A DNA stretch of 61,599 nucleotides from Pseudomarimonas arenosa (GTDB lineage Bacteria; Pseudomonadota; Gammaproteobacteria; Xanthomonadales; Xanthomonadaceae), in the NCBI RefSeq assembly GCF_014841215.1, contig NZ_JACYTR010000026.1, forward strand, positions 1 to 61,599, read 5' to 3'. The notes beneath the pieces were generated by a model that had not been told where the DNA came from, did no database searches, and worked only from the letters and a program-made list of their open reading frames with translations. Position numbers and translations under genes: made by a program. Below are positions 16,677-25,711 of this stretch, in pieces. How positions within the stretch are numbered: position 1 is the stretch's first letter; the number at the start of each line of letters is the position of its first letter.

Positions 16677-18194
16677 ATGAGTACCCGACTGACCAAGCTA
16701 ACTGGCAGACGCTTTCTGCTGCTACTTCTGGGGCTACTCGTTCTCGGCTTTTCCCTGACCTCAATTGCCAGCTATCTGGCGGCGCAGTCGGCCATTCACA
16801 CCAGCATTGTCCGAACCGAGCTGCCCCTGGTGGCCGACAACGTGTATTCGGAAGTGCGTCGCGACCTGATGGCTCCGATCCTGATTTCCTCGCTGATGGC
16901 GACCGATACCTTCCTGCGCGACTGGGTGCAGCAGGGCGAGCAGGATGTCGATGCGATCCAGCGTTATCTCGCGGCCATCCAACAGCGCTACGGTACGGTC
17001 ACCAGCTTCTTCATCTCCGATCCGACTCGGAACTACTATCACCCCAACGGCATTATCACTCGCATCGAACAGAGCGACCCTCAGGCCGCGTGGTACTTTC
17101 GTGTTAAGTCGCTGGCCGAGCCGTACGAGATCAATGTCGATCACGATACGGTGAATCGAGATCGCCTGACGATCTTCGTCAACTACCGTGCAGTTGATGA
17201 GAGCGGAAAGTTCATCGGCGTGGCCGGGGTCGGGTTGTCAGTCGATGCGGCAGTCAAATTGTTGGATCAGTACCAGCAGCGCTACCAGCGTCAAGTGTGG
17301 TTTACCGACAGCAGTGGTCGAATCATGCTGACCAGCGCCGGTGGCGGGCCGTTCGGCGCGCGGTCGGGACAACGGATGCAGGACATCCCCAGCTTTGCCC
17401 CGCTGTTTGCGCAGATGCCTAAGGTGACGCCCGGCGGATACACCTACCAGATTGAGGGGGCGGAGAACTTTCTCAAGGTCAGCTTCATCAGTGAGCTTGA
17501 GTGGTACTTGATGGTGAACCGGAACGATCAGGGGGCACTCTCCGGAGTGCGTCGATCGCTGTACACCAATCTGGCGGTGTTCATTCTGGTCACCATCGCG
17601 GTGCTGGTGCTGGCGCAGTGGGTGGTGGGGCGTTTTCAAGAGCATATTTCCGCCTTGGCCAACACCGACCTGCTGACCGGTCTGCCCAACAGGCGCTCGT
17701 TTACGCTGCTGGCCAATCAGGCCTTGCTCGAAGCTGGTCGAGATCAGGTAGCGCTATCGATCCTGATGCTGGACATCGATCACTTCAAGCAGATCAATGA
17801 CCGTTATGGCCATGGCGTGGGCGACTCGGTGATTGCCGGAGTGGCCTCGGCCTTGCGTGAGAACCTGCGGGCCTCGGACATATTCTGTCGCTGGGGCGGC
17901 GAGGAGTTCATCGTGCTGCTGCGCGACACGTCTCTGAGCCTTGCGCTGCAGCTCGCTGAAAAGGTGCGATTGGCGATCGGCGCATTGGACATCGAGCTGG
18001 GCGCGCATTCGCTACATGCAACAATCAGCGCGGGGGTCACTGAACTGCTCCACGATGAGCCACTTGAAGCGCTGATTGCGCGGGCTGATGCAGCCCTGTA
18101 TCAGGCCAAGGCGGCGGGGCGCAACTGTGTTGCCCCGGCGCTCATTACACAGCCCTCAGCAGGCGAGGCACACAGCGCATCAGTTGACGGCTGA
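16677..18194 (+). CDS. Membrane-bound diguanylate cyclase (Cache-GGDEF)
   Basis: A 505-residue sensor enzyme that should make cyclic di-GMP from GTP. The order is a membrane helix at about 12-34, an extracytoplasmic double-Cache sensor (about 40-295, including YYHPNGIITRI and FVNYRAVDESGKFIGVAGVGLS), a second helix at about 297-317, then a GGDEF domain. The active-site motif is GGEEF (407-411). The inhibitory site RASD (398-401) lies five residues before it, so product feedback is expected. The start at 16677 is preceded by CAGGGGG. It converges on rlmI with 2 nt between the stops. The ligand of the sensor is unknown. Confidence 0.9.
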   Translation: MSTRLTKLTGRRFLLLLLGLLVLGFSLTSIASYLAAQSAIHTSIVRTELPLVADNVYSEVRRDLMAPILISSLMATDTFLRDWVQQGEQDVDAIQRYLAAIQQRYGTVTSFFISDPTRNYYHPNGIITRIEQSDPQAAWYFRVKSLAEPYEINVDHDTVNRDRLTIFVNYRAVDESGKFIGVAGVGLSVDAAVKLLDQYQQRYQRQVWFTDSSGRIMLTSAGGGPFGARSGQRMQDIPSFAPLFAQMPKVTPGGYTYQIEGAENFLKVSFISELEWYLMVNRNDQGALSGVRRSLYTNLAVFILVTIAVLVLAQWVVGRFQEHISALANTDLLTGLPNRRSFTLLANQALLEAGRDQVALSILMLDIDHFKQINDRYGHGVGDSVIAGVASALRENLRASDIFCRWGGEEFIVLLRDTSLSLALQLAEKVRLAIGALDIELGAHSLHATISAGVTELLHDEPLEALIARADAALYQAKAAGRNCVAPALITQPSAGEAHSASVDG

Positions 18195-18196
18195 GA

Positions 18197-19429
18197 TCAG
18201 GCCGGCAAGACCCGACACAGAAAGCCCTTCAGATACTCGGTTTCGGCAATCGCTGCCTGCAGCGGATGGTCGGCGGATTGCTGCAGCTGGGCAATCACCT
18301 GAACCTGGCGATCGAGATGCCGGGCGCCGGCCTGAATGGCCTCGAGCAGGGCGCTGCGCGACATGTGATAGCTGCAGGAGGCGCTGACCAGCAGGCCATC
18401 GCGGGCCAGCACCTGCATGGCGGCTTCGTTGATCCGACGGTAGGCTAGCGCACCTTCCTTGAAGTCCTTCTTGCGTTTGACGAAGGCCGGTGGATCGACG
18501 ATGACGATGTCCCAATGTCTGCGCGCTGCACGAGCATTGCGCAGGAAGTCGAACGCATCGAGTTTCACTGCTTCGAGGCGATCGCTGACGGCGTTCAGTT
18601 CGGCATTGCGCTCGACCCGCTTGACCGCGTCGGCCGAGGCATCGACGCAGGTGACGAACTCGGCGCCTGCCGCCGCTGCGCGCACGCCCCAGGCGCCGAC
18701 ATAGCTGAACAGATCGAGTACCCGAGCGCCCTTGACCAAGGGCAGCAGGAGCTCTCGGTTGGCCCGCTGATCGTAGAACCAGCCGGTCTTCTGGCCGCCG
18801 CTAACGTCGATCTCAAAGCGTTGCTCGCCCTCCTGAACAAGGAGTTCGCTCGGCATATCGCCGAGACTGCACAGCACTTCGCTGCCCAGTTGCTCCATGC
18901 CGCGGGCGCTGCTGTCGTTCTTCCAGACGATACTGCGTGGCTTCAACACCTTGATCAATGATTGATCGATCTCCTCGCGCAGACGCTCCATGCCGGCGGT
19001 GGTGGCCTGGGCGACCAGCACATCGTCGAAGCGATCGACCGTGAGGCCGGGTAGGCCGTCGCTTTCGCCGTAGACCAATCGGTAGTACGGCTCGCGATAC
19101 AGGCGCTCGCGCAGGGCCAGAGCGACATTCAGTCGATGGGTAACCAGCGAACGATCGATCACGTGCATCTGCCGGTCGACCAGGCGCGCGCAGATCAGGC
19201 TGTTGGGATTGACATAGCCGCTGCCGATCGCCTTGCCGTTGTTTGCCGCGATCACCACCGGCTCGCCTGGCTGGAACTGATTCAGCGGACTGAGCTTGGT
19301 ATCTACTTCGTTGCTGAAAACCCAGAGATGGCCGGCACGCAGTCGCCGATCTTCGCCACGCTTCAGATACAGCACCGGGAAATCACTCTCGGCAAGGGCG
19401 TGATCGTTTGACTCAGGGTGATCGCTCAT
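18197..19429 (-). CDS. rlmI: 23S rRNA m5C1962 methyltransferase RlmI-like
   Basis: A 410-residue SAM-dependent RNA methyltransferase. An N-terminal PUA-like domain (VLYLKRGEDRRLRAGHLWVFSNEV) binds RNA. The Rossmann domain shows motif I DLFSYVGAWGVRAA, the VDPPAFVKRKKDF motif IV and SASCSYHMS with the catalytic cysteine. Together these match the RlmI family, which modifies 23S rRNA. It is divergent from the YyaL gene, with 104 nt between the starts. Confidence 0.88.
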   Translation of the reverse strand: MSDHPESNDHALAESDFPVLYLKRGEDRRLRAGHLWVFSNEVDTKLSPLNQFQPGEPVVIAANNGKAIGSGYVNPNSLICARLVDRQMHVIDRSLVTHRLNVALALRERLYREPYYRLVYGESDGLPGLTVDRFDDVLVAQATTAGMERLREEIDQSLIKVLKPRSIVWKNDSSARGMEQLGSEVLCSLGDMPSELLVQEGEQRFEIDVSGGQKTGWFYDQRANRELLLPLVKGARVLDLFSYVGAWGVRAAAAGAEFVTCVDASADAVKRVERNAELNAVSDRLEAVKLDAFDFLRNARAARRHWDIVIVDPPAFVKRKKDFKEGALAYRRINEAAMQVLARDGLLVSASCSYHMSRSALLEAIQAGARHLDRQVQVIAQLQQSADHPLQAAIAETEYLKGFLCRVLPA

Positions 19430-19533
19430 GGCGCATTCCGGGCAGGGGCATAGGGGGCGTATTCTATGCGCTTCGGTCCCGCTGGTTGCCGTCCGGTCGC
19501 CGGCAGGCGGTTACTTCGCGTTCGGGGGCGTCG

Positions 19534-21696
19534 ATGGGCAATCGTCTGGCCACCGCTGCAAGCCTGTATCTGCGCCAGCATGGCGAAGATCCCGTCGACT
19601 GGTGGCCGTGGAGCGAGGAGGCTCTGCACACGGCAGAGCGCAGCGGACGACCGATCCTGCTGTCGATTGGCTACTCGGCCTGCCATTGGTGTCACGTGAT
19701 GGCGCATGAGAGTTTTGCCGATCCCGCCGTGGCCGAGCTGATCAATGCCAACTTCGTGGCGATCAAGGTCGACCGCGAAGAACGGCCAGATCTTGACCGC
19801 AACTATCAGCTGGCACATCAGGCACTCAATCGGCGTGCCGGCGGCTGGCCGTTGACCGCCTTCCTCGATCCGTTGCTGCGGTTGCCCTTCTTCATCGGCA
19901 CCTATTTCCCCCCGAATGCGGCACATGGGCTGCCGGCATTCAGTGATCTGCTGAGCAAACTGGCCACCTGGTATGGCGAGCATCGCAAGGATTGGTCGGT
20001 CGAAGTACGCGGGTTGGCCGACTTTCTGCAACAGCACGGTGTCGATCCTGCTGAGCAAGGCCCCTTGCATCGTGGCCCGATAGACGCTGCCGCGGCAGGC
20101 CTGCTGGCGGCGGTTGACTGGCAGCATGGCGGTCGCCAGGGAGCGCCGAAGTTCCCGGCGCACAGTGAGCTGGCCTGGGGGCTGGGCCGACTGCCGCGCT
20201 GGCAGCGCGACGCCTCGACCGATCCGCTCGATGCACTGCCCATCGACGTGTTGGCGCAGCAAAGTGCGCTGAATGCTTTGCTGCGCGGCGAGCAGCGTGA
20301 GGGTGGTGCGCCCGAACATGCCTTGTTCAGCATGGCGCGGATCGTCGACAGCGGTTTGCAGGATCACATCGGCGGTGGCTTCTTTCGCTACTGCGCGGAT
20401 GCCGACTGGAACCTGCCGCATTTCGAGAAAATGCTGTACGACAACGCGCAATGGCTGAGCAATCTGGCAGAGGCACAGCAGGTCGTTCCCTCGAAGCTGT
20501 GGCGCGATGCCGCCTTGGGTGTGGTTCGCTGGCTGCAGGAAGAGATGAGCCTGCCGGAGGGCGGCTTTGCTTCGGCGCTGGATGCCGATTCCGAGGGCGG
20601 TGAAGGCGCGAGCTATGTCTGGACGCAGCAGGAATGGCGTGCCTGCCTGGGCGGCGATGCGGGTTGGATGGCTGAAATCTATGGCCTCGACCGCGATGCC
20701 AATGCTGGCAACGAACACTGGCATCTGCGGCGTCGGCTTGGCGAACAGGGCCTGTCCGAGTTGGCCGCACGCTTGCAGCTCGATGAGTCGCAGCTGCGCA
20801 AGCGGATGGAGCAGTTGAAGCGCGGACTGCGATTGCAGCGGGGACAGCGTCCGGCTCCGCAGCGCGATGAAAAATGTCTGACTGCAGCCAATGGCCTGCT
20901 GCTGCGAGGCCTGGTGCAGGCAGCCCGGGCATTCGATCGCAGCGACTGGCTGGAGCTTGCGGTGGAACTATGCGATCAAGTGAGCAGGCGGGTACGCGAC
21001 GGCAGTCGCTTGCGCGCGCTGGATTATCCGCAGCAGCGCGGCGGCCCCGGCTTTCTGGACGACTACGCGGCCTTGTTGCTCGGTCTGATCGAGCTGTTGC
21101 AGGCGCGCTTTCAACCGTTGCTGCTGGAGTGGGCAATTGAACTGGCCGAGAGCTTGTTGCGCGATTTCGAGCATCTGGAAGTGGGTGGCTTCTGGTTCAG
21201 CGCCCATGATCAGGTCGAGACCGTGCACCGTGGCAAGCCGGTATTCGATGACGCCGCGCCGGCTGGCAATGCGCTGGCAGCCCGGGGCCTGCAGCAGCTG
21301 GGCAGTCTGCTGGCCGAGCCGCGCTACATCCGCGCAGCCGAACGCAGCCTGCGCTCAGCCTGGTCGAGCTTGAGTCAAGCGCCCGATGGCTGTTGTTCGA
21401 TGTTGCAGGTATTGCAGGCTCACCTGCGGCCGCCGCCGGTGCTGATTGCCCGGCTGGCCAATGTCAGCGAGCATCAGCGCTGGCACCGGGCGCTGCAGCA
21501 GGCCGAGCAGCAGCGCTTTGATGTCTATCGGCTGCCCGCGGCCGATAGCCTGCTGCCGACCGCCCTGGAGTCAAAGCGCTGGTTGAGCGGCGGTCGAGTG
21601 TATTGGTGCGAGGGGGTGCGCTGCCTGCCGCGCTTCGACAACCCGGTAGCCTTGCTCAGCGCAATGGACCGTTTCGCCGAGAACGCCTCCGGCTGA
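19534..21696 (+). CDS. yyaL: Thioredoxin-domain (DUF255/YyaL) protein with (alpha/alpha)6-barrel
   Basis: A 720-residue protein of the YyaL/SPATA20 family. The N-terminal thioredoxin-like domain carries SACHWCHVM (CxxC near residues 52-55), followed by DREERPDLD and GGWPLTAFLDP. The rest is a helical barrel with GGFFRYCADADWNLPHFEKMLYDNA (seen as GGGFFRYCADADWNLPHFEK) and FASALDADSEGGEG. The biological role is poorly defined; N-acylglucosamine-epimerase-like folds are known for the C-terminal part. The start at 19534 (TCGGGGG upstream) gives the family N-terminus MGNRLATAASLYLRQH. Its 3' end overlaps the convergent terC-like gene by 41 nt. Confidence 0.87.
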   Translation: MGNRLATAASLYLRQHGEDPVDWWPWSEEALHTAERSGRPILLSIGYSACHWCHVMAHESFADPAVAELINANFVAIKVDREERPDLDRNYQLAHQALNRRAGGWPLTAFLDPLLRLPFFIGTYFPPNAAHGLPAFSDLLSKLATWYGEHRKDWSVEVRGLADFLQQHGVDPAEQGPLHRGPIDAAAAGLLAAVDWQHGGRQGAPKFPAHSELAWGLGRLPRWQRDASTDPLDALPIDVLAQQSALNALLRGEQREGGAPEHALFSMARIVDSGLQDHIGGGFFRYCADADWNLPHFEKMLYDNAQWLSNLAEAQQVVPSKLWRDAALGVVRWLQEEMSLPEGGFASALDADSEGGEGASYVWTQQEWRACLGGDAGWMAEIYGLDRDANAGNEHWHLRRRLGEQGLSELAARLQLDESQLRKRMEQLKRGLRLQRGQRPAPQRDEKCLTAANGLLLRGLVQAARAFDRSDWLELAVELCDQVSRRVRDGSRLRALDYPQQRGGPGFLDDYAALLLGLIELLQARFQPLLLEWAIELAESLLRDFEHLEVGGFWFSAHDQVETVHRGKPVFDDAAPAGNALAARGLQQLGSLLAEPRYIRAAERSLRSAWSSLSQAPDGCCSMLQVLQAHLRPPPVLIARLANVSEHQRWHRALQQAEQQRFDVYRLPAADSLLPTALESKRWLSGGRVYWCEGVRCLPRFDNPVALLSAMDRFAENASG

Positions 21697-22390
21697 GCAT
21701 GTTCAGTGCTTCCACTGCGGCCGAAAAAGCCATGGCGAAATACAGGTAGGAGCGCGGGATGTGCATGCCGAAGCCATCGGCGACCAGGGCCATGCCGACC
21801 AGGATCAGGAAACTCAGCGCCAGCATCTTCACTGTCGGGTGCTGATCGATGAACTCGCCGATCGGATTGCTGGCGAAGATCATCACCAGCACCGCCAGCA
21901 CGATGGCCGCCACCATGATCGGCACCTGACTGACCATGCCGACGGCGGTGATTACCGAGTCGAGCGAAAACACGATGTCGATCACCGCGATCTGCGCGAT
22001 CACATAGCCGAACACCGCCGCCGGTCGGGTGTGGATGTCCTCGGCCTCGTCGCGACCTTCGACCGTGTCGTGGATTTCCATCGTGCCCTTGAACAACAGG
22101 AACAGGCCACCGCCGATCAGCACCAGATCGCGCAGCGAAAAATCCTGACCCCACAGCGAGAACAGGGCTGCGCCGCGGCTGGCCAGGAAGGCCAGAAACA
22201 GCAGCAGGATGATGCGGGTGACGCAGGCCAGGGCCAGGCCGATCTTGCGTGCAGCGGGTCGCTGATCATGTGGCAGGCGGCTCACTGCCACCGAGATGAA
22301 CACCAGGTTATCGACCCCCAGCACAATCTCCAGCGCTGCCAGGGTGAGCAGCGCCACCCAGGCATCGCCACTGCTCAACAGTTCCAGCAC
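21656..22390 (-). CDS. TerC family integral membrane protein
   Basis: A 244-residue protein with about seven membrane helices. The family signatures are EIVLGVDNLVF in helix 1-2 and DIVFSLDSVITAVG in the middle, with acidic residues inside the membrane that probably contact metal ions. Relatives (TerC, Alx, YgjT, YoaE) export manganese or support metalation of exported proteins. The precise role here is an inference. It lies 3 nt downstream of the dgkA stop on the same strand, so the two are probably co-transcribed. Confidence 0.88.
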   Translation of the reverse strand: MLELLSSGDAWVALLTLAALEIVLGVDNLVFISVAVSRLPHDQRPAARKIGLALACVTRIILLLFLAFLASRGAALFSLWGQDFSLRDLVLIGGGLFLLFKGTMEIHDTVEGRDEAEDIHTRPAAVFGYVIAQIAVIDIVFSLDSVITAVGMVSQVPIMVAAIVLAVLVMIFASNPIGEFIDQHPTVKMLALSFLILVGMALVADGFGMHIPRSYLYFAMAFSAAVEALNMLSRRRSRRNGPLR

Positions 22391-22393
22391 CGA

Positions 22394-22792
22394 TCAGCCT
22401 GCCAACCGGTCAGCCAGCTGCGGCCACAGCAGCAGGCCCCACACCAGCAGCACATTCATCATCAGCACGAACACCGCCGCCGAGCCCATGTCCTTGGCCC
22501 GACCGGCCATCTCGTGATGTTCGGCGCCGTAGCGCTCGATCACCGCCTCGATCGAGGAATTCAGCAACTCGGCCGCCAGCACCAGCAACAGACAGCCGAC
22601 CAGCAATACGCGCTCGATCGCGTTTTGCCCAAGCCACAGGCCCAATGGCGCAAACAGGCAGAACAGATAAACCTCAAGGCGGAACGAGGCCTCCACTCGC
22701 CAGGCGATCTTCAGACCCTTCAGCGACCAGATCGTCGCTTTCCAGACGCCGAGTGGGCCGCGCGGCAACAGACTGCCTTCGTTATCAGCCAT
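22394..22792 (-). CDS. dgkA: Diacylglycerol kinase
   Basis: A 132-residue small integral membrane kinase that phosphorylates diacylglycerol to phosphatidic acid, recycling lipid head-group by-products. Three membrane helices and the conserved ELLNSSIEAVIERYG and AKDMGSAAVFV segments (active-site glutamates and the KDxGSAAV motif) are clear. I use the ATG at 22792 (MADNEGSLLP); an in-frame start 33 nt further out adds residues not typical for the family. Confidence 0.92.
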   Translation of the reverse strand: MADNEGSLLPRGPLGVWKATIWSLKGLKIAWRVEASFRLEVYLFCLFAPLGLWLGQNAIERVLLVGCLLLVLAAELLNSSIEAVIERYGAEHHEMAGRAKDMGSAAVFVLMMNVLLVWGLLLWPQLADRLAG

Positions 22793-23055
22793 GAGCAGAC
22801 TTCGCGAACAGTGCGGGGAACGCAATCAAATCGGCGCGCATCCGTTGACCACCTCGAATACGGAGAAATACGGTGCCATCAACACGCAAGGCGGGCGCCA
22901 TTCTGCCCGTGCGGCGAGCGGGCAACAAGGGCGGTAAGTCAGGCGCCGTTGACCGGCTTGCGTCACAGCTTCTACGGGCGCTCGTCTGATACGCCGCAGG
23001 GCAGCCTTGGATGGCGTAGGCTTTCAGCCCTGGCAGCCATTCAAAGGAGCGATCG

Positions 23056-23709
23056 ATGTTCAACGCAGAGCGCATGTTAGGACAAATGTTGAGCGGTGCT
23101 TTGGGCGGAGCCATGGGCGGCGGCAGTCGACGTCGCCGCGGCGGTTCGATGCTCAGCGGCGCCGCCAAGGCGCAGATTGGTGTCGGTCTGTTGGGGGTGG
23201 CCATGGCGGCCTGGGAGCACTACAAGCAGAGCGATGCGCCGGCGGCTCGGGCAGAACCCGGAAACGCGGCATCCACAACAGCGGGAATCGCTGCGGTGCC
23301 ACCGCCGCCGCCACCGCCGATGCCGGAGATGACCCGCGCCGCGCCGATGATGGATGTGCGTCAGCAACAGGCCGCCTTGCTGATTCGGGCAATGGTTGCG
23401 GCAGCGGCGGCAGACGGCGAGATCGATGCTGATGAGCGTGCCGGCATCATTGATCGTGCTCGTGTGCTGGGCGATGAACCGGAGGCCCTGGCTTTCCTCG
23501 AGGCGGAGATGCGCCATCCGCTGCGGATTTCTGAACTGGCCGCGCAAGCGCCGTCGAGTTTGCGTCAGGACGTGTATGCCGCGGCGATTCTGGCCATCGA
23601 AGTGGATTCAGAGCACGAAAAGCGTTGGTTGGCCGATCTCGCCAGTGCGCTGAAAATCGAGCAGTCCGAGCGCGCCGCCATCCATCAGCAGCTCGGACTG
23701 TCTGCATAG
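23056..23709 (+). CDS. DUF533 (TerB-like) family protein
   Basis: A 217-residue protein. The N-terminal part is a Gly/Met-rich segment with an SRRRRGG patch, then a hydrophobic stretch (QIGVGLLGVAMAAW), a proline run (about 77-84), and a C-terminal TerB/DUF533 helical domain (LLIRAMVAAAAADGEIDADERAGI and later AAILAIEVDSEHEKRWL). Family members are often membrane-associated and of unknown role. AAAGGAG precedes the ATG at good spacing. Confidence 0.83.
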   Translation: MFNAERMLGQMLSGALGGAMGGGSRRRRGGSMLSGAAKAQIGVGLLGVAMAAWEHYKQSDAPAARAEPGNAASTTAGIAAVPPPPPPPMPEMTRAAPMMDVRQQQAALLIRAMVAAAAADGEIDADERAGIIDRARVLGDEPEALAFLEAEMRHPLRISELAAQAPSSLRQDVYAAAILAIEVDSEHEKRWLADLASALKIEQSERAAIHQQLGLSA

Positions 23710-23751
23710 GGATTTGCTTTGCCCGGTTGGGCTGACAGGAATGATTTCAGT

Positions 23752-23785
23752 GCTTGAAGTTGGACTGGATGTTCAAACTTCAAGC
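23752..23785. repeat. 34-bp palindromic repeat, copy A
   Basis: GCTTGAAGTT (23752-23761) and AACTTCAAGC (23776-23785) are perfect 10-bp arms around a 14-nt centre. The reverse complement of the whole unit matches the palindrome at 27064-27094 closely (CTTGAAGTT-GAACATCC-GT-CAACTTCAA), so this is an interspersed element. It lies 33 nt before the AIM24-like gene and could act as its upstream terminator or operator. Confidence 0.7.
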
Positions 23786-23817
23786 CGCAGGATCGAAACT
23801 ACACAAGAGGTTTAAGC

Positions 23818-24825
23818 ATGAGTCAGTGGTATCTCAGCTACAACGGCCAGCAGACCGGACCGCTTGATCAGGCCGCGGCGGTCGATATGGCCAGCAAGAA
23901 TCCAAACGGCTATTGCTGGCGTGCCGGGTTTGCCGAATGGCTGCCGATTTCGCGTTGCGCCGAGCTCAGCGCCGGCGGTGGTCAGGCCCTGGTGCCGACG
24001 CCGCCGCCGACCGGGCGCCGCGGCGCCGATGAGATCGATTTCAAGATCTATGGCGAGGACATGCAGTTTGTCGAGATCGAACTCGATCCGGGCGAGAGCG
24101 CGGTGGCTGAAGCCGGGGCGATGATGTTCAAGGATTCGGTCGTGCAGATGGAAACCGTGTTTGGTGACGGTTCGCACTCCGGCCAGGGCGGCAGCTTCTT
24201 CGACAAGCTGGTCGGCGCCGGCAAGCGCATCATTACCGGCGAAAGTCTGTTTACCACCATGTTCAGTCACGCCGGTCAAAGCGGCAAGGCCAAGGTGGCC
24301 TTCGCCGCACCCTATCCTGGCACCATCATTCCGCTCACCCTGACCAACTACGGCGGCAAGATCATCGCCCAGAAAGACAGCTTTCTTTGTGCCGCGCGTG
24401 GCGTGTCGATTGGCATCCATTTCCAGAAGAAGGTGATGACCGCGCTGTTCGGCGGCGAGGGTTTCATCATGCAGAAGCTGGAAGGCGACGGTCTGGTGTT
24501 CGTCCATGCCGGCGGCACCATCGTCGAGCGTGAGCTGAAGGCCGGCGAGCGGATCGACGTCGATACCGGCTGCGTGGTCGCCCATACTTCCAGCGTGGAC
24601 ATGGATGTCAAGCCGGTCGGTGGCGTCAAGTCGATGCTGTTTGGCGGCGAGGGCGTTTTCCTCGCCACCCTGACTGGCCCAGGACACGTCTGGCTGCAAA
24701 GCCTGCCGTTCTCGCGCATGGCCGGACGCATCCATGCGGCGGCCCCGCAGCGCGGTGGAAGTCGTGGTGAAGGCTCGGTGCTGGGTGGCCTGGGCAATCT
24801 GCTGGATGGCGACAACAGCTTCTAA
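23818..24825 (+). CDS. GYF_2-AIM24 (TIGR00266) family protein
   Basis: A 335-residue protein joining two domains. Residues about 1-60 form a GYF_2 domain (WYLSYNGQQTGPLDQAA, WRAGFAEWLPISR). Residues about 70-300 are the AIM24/TIGR00266 beta-sandwich, with LDPGESAVAEAGAMMFKD, LVGAGKRIITGESLFTTMF, GVSIGIHFQKKVMTALFGG and GHVWLQSLPFSRMAGRI. Such AIM24-like proteins occur in bacteria and mitochondria and their role is unknown. No signal peptide. AAGAGG lies upstream. The gene is followed 21 nt later by thpR. Confidence 0.85.
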   Translation: MSQWYLSYNGQQTGPLDQAAAVDMASKNPNGYCWRAGFAEWLPISRCAELSAGGGQALVPTPPPTGRRGADEIDFKIYGEDMQFVEIELDPGESAVAEAGAMMFKDSVVQMETVFGDGSHSGQGGSFFDKLVGAGKRIITGESLFTTMFSHAGQSGKAKVAFAAPYPGTIIPLTLTNYGGKIIAQKDSFLCAARGVSIGIHFQKKVMTALFGGEGFIMQKLEGDGLVFVHAGGTIVERELKAGERIDVDTGCVVAHTSSVDMDVKPVGGVKSMLFGGEGVFLATLTGPGHVWLQSLPFSRMAGRIHAAAPQRGGSRGEGSVLGGLGNLLDGDNSF

Positions 24826-24846
24826 GTCTGCGTTCAGAGCAGGCGC

Positions 24847-25440
24847 ATGAGCGACGCGCCTGCCCTCCTGTCACGCGCCTTTCTGGCCGCCCTGCCGACC
24901 CTGGCGGGGCGCTCGGCGCTGCTCGATCTGCAGGATTGCCTGCAAGCGTCCCTGGTCGACATCGATCAGGGCTGGACGCTGGCCGATGATCTTCACCTGA
25001 CCTTGCGCTTTCTCGGCGACCTGTCGCCAGCGCAGGCCGAGTCATGGTGCGATTTCGTCACGCAGTTGACCCTGCCGCCGAGCTTTGACTTGTGCTTCGA
25101 GCGGCTGGACTTCTGGCCGCCGCGGGCGCCAGGGCTGGCTGTGGCACGCTTGGTCGGCATCCCAGACTTGAGCGATCTGGCGCTGCGCTGCGAGCAGCAG
25201 GCTCGGGCTTGCGGCCTGCACGCTGAAACCAGAAGCTATGTGCCGCACATCACCCTGCTGCGCAGCAAGCGACGTCTATCGCGCTTGCCAGCCCTCAAGC
25301 CGCAGCCATTCTCCCTTGGGTTCGAGCGTGTGGCCCTGATGATGCGCGCCTCACCGGCCCAGGCCAGCGCTCGCTATGCTGTCCACGCAAGCTGGCCATT
25401 GACGGGCGCTGCAGGCGGGCTCATTGAACCGGCCAATTGA
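24847..25440 (+). CDS. thpR: RNA 2',3'-cyclic phosphodiesterase
   Basis: A 197-residue member of the 2H phosphoesterase superfamily. The two catalytic HxTx motifs are H50-L-T52 (in DDLHLTLRFLG) and H134-I-T136 (in YVPHITLLR), with internal two-fold repeat symmetry. Family members hydrolyse 2',3'-cyclic phosphate RNA ends to 2'-phosphates. The C-terminal end overlaps a strong palindrome containing the stop codon. Probably transcribed together with the AIM24-like gene. Confidence 0.9.
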   Translation: MSDAPALLSRAFLAALPTLAGRSALLDLQDCLQASLVDIDQGWTLADDLHLTLRFLGDLSPAQAESWCDFVTQLTLPPSFDLCFERLDFWPPRAPGLAVARLVGIPDLSDLALRCEQQARACGLHAETRSYVPHITLLRSKRRLSRLPALKPQPFSLGFERVALMMRASPAQASARYAVHASWPLTGAAGGLIEPAN

Positions 25441-25459
25441 TTTTCAATTGGCCGGTTCA
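25425..25459. terminator. 16-bp perfect palindrome overlapping the thpR stop
   Basis: TGAACCGGCCAATTGA (25425-25440) and TCAATTGGCCGGTTCA (25444-25459) pair perfectly around a TTT loop. The left arm includes the last thpR codons and its stop. A hairpin this long should stop or protect a transcript. No U-tract follows, so the terminator role rests on stem strength and position. Confidence 0.6.
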
Positions 25460-25487
25460 TCGTCATGCCTGGGTTGTCGTGCTTTTC

Positions 25488-25630
25488 GCTACCCAGGAAC
25501 CTCGCTTTGCGAGACCGCTGGGCAGTAGAAGATCGGCTCCCTAACCCCACCCCAGCCCTCCCCGAACATCGGGGAGTTCCGGGGCACCAGCCGGCGCGCG
25601 AAAATTCAGTGCGCATCGGTCTCTCCCAGT
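25488..25630. repeat. Long interspersed repeat, copy 1 (CTCCCTAACCCCACCCCAGCCCTCCCC core)
   Basis: This interval matches 52060-52216 over most of its length. Both begin CTACCCAGGAACCTCGCT and share a GC-rich core (about 25549-25578) with the CTCCCCGAACATCGGGGAG hairpin, then GAAAAT(T)CAG and GGTCTCTCCC. It lies between thpR and hutI. No protein is encoded in 25441-25711. Confidence 0.8.
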
Positions 25631-25711
25631 GGGCGGATGAGGCTCCGAATACGCCGGGCGGTCGGCCAACTGATTCCACGTTTCTCACTCGCCGCGGTGC
25701 CGAGCGTCCGC

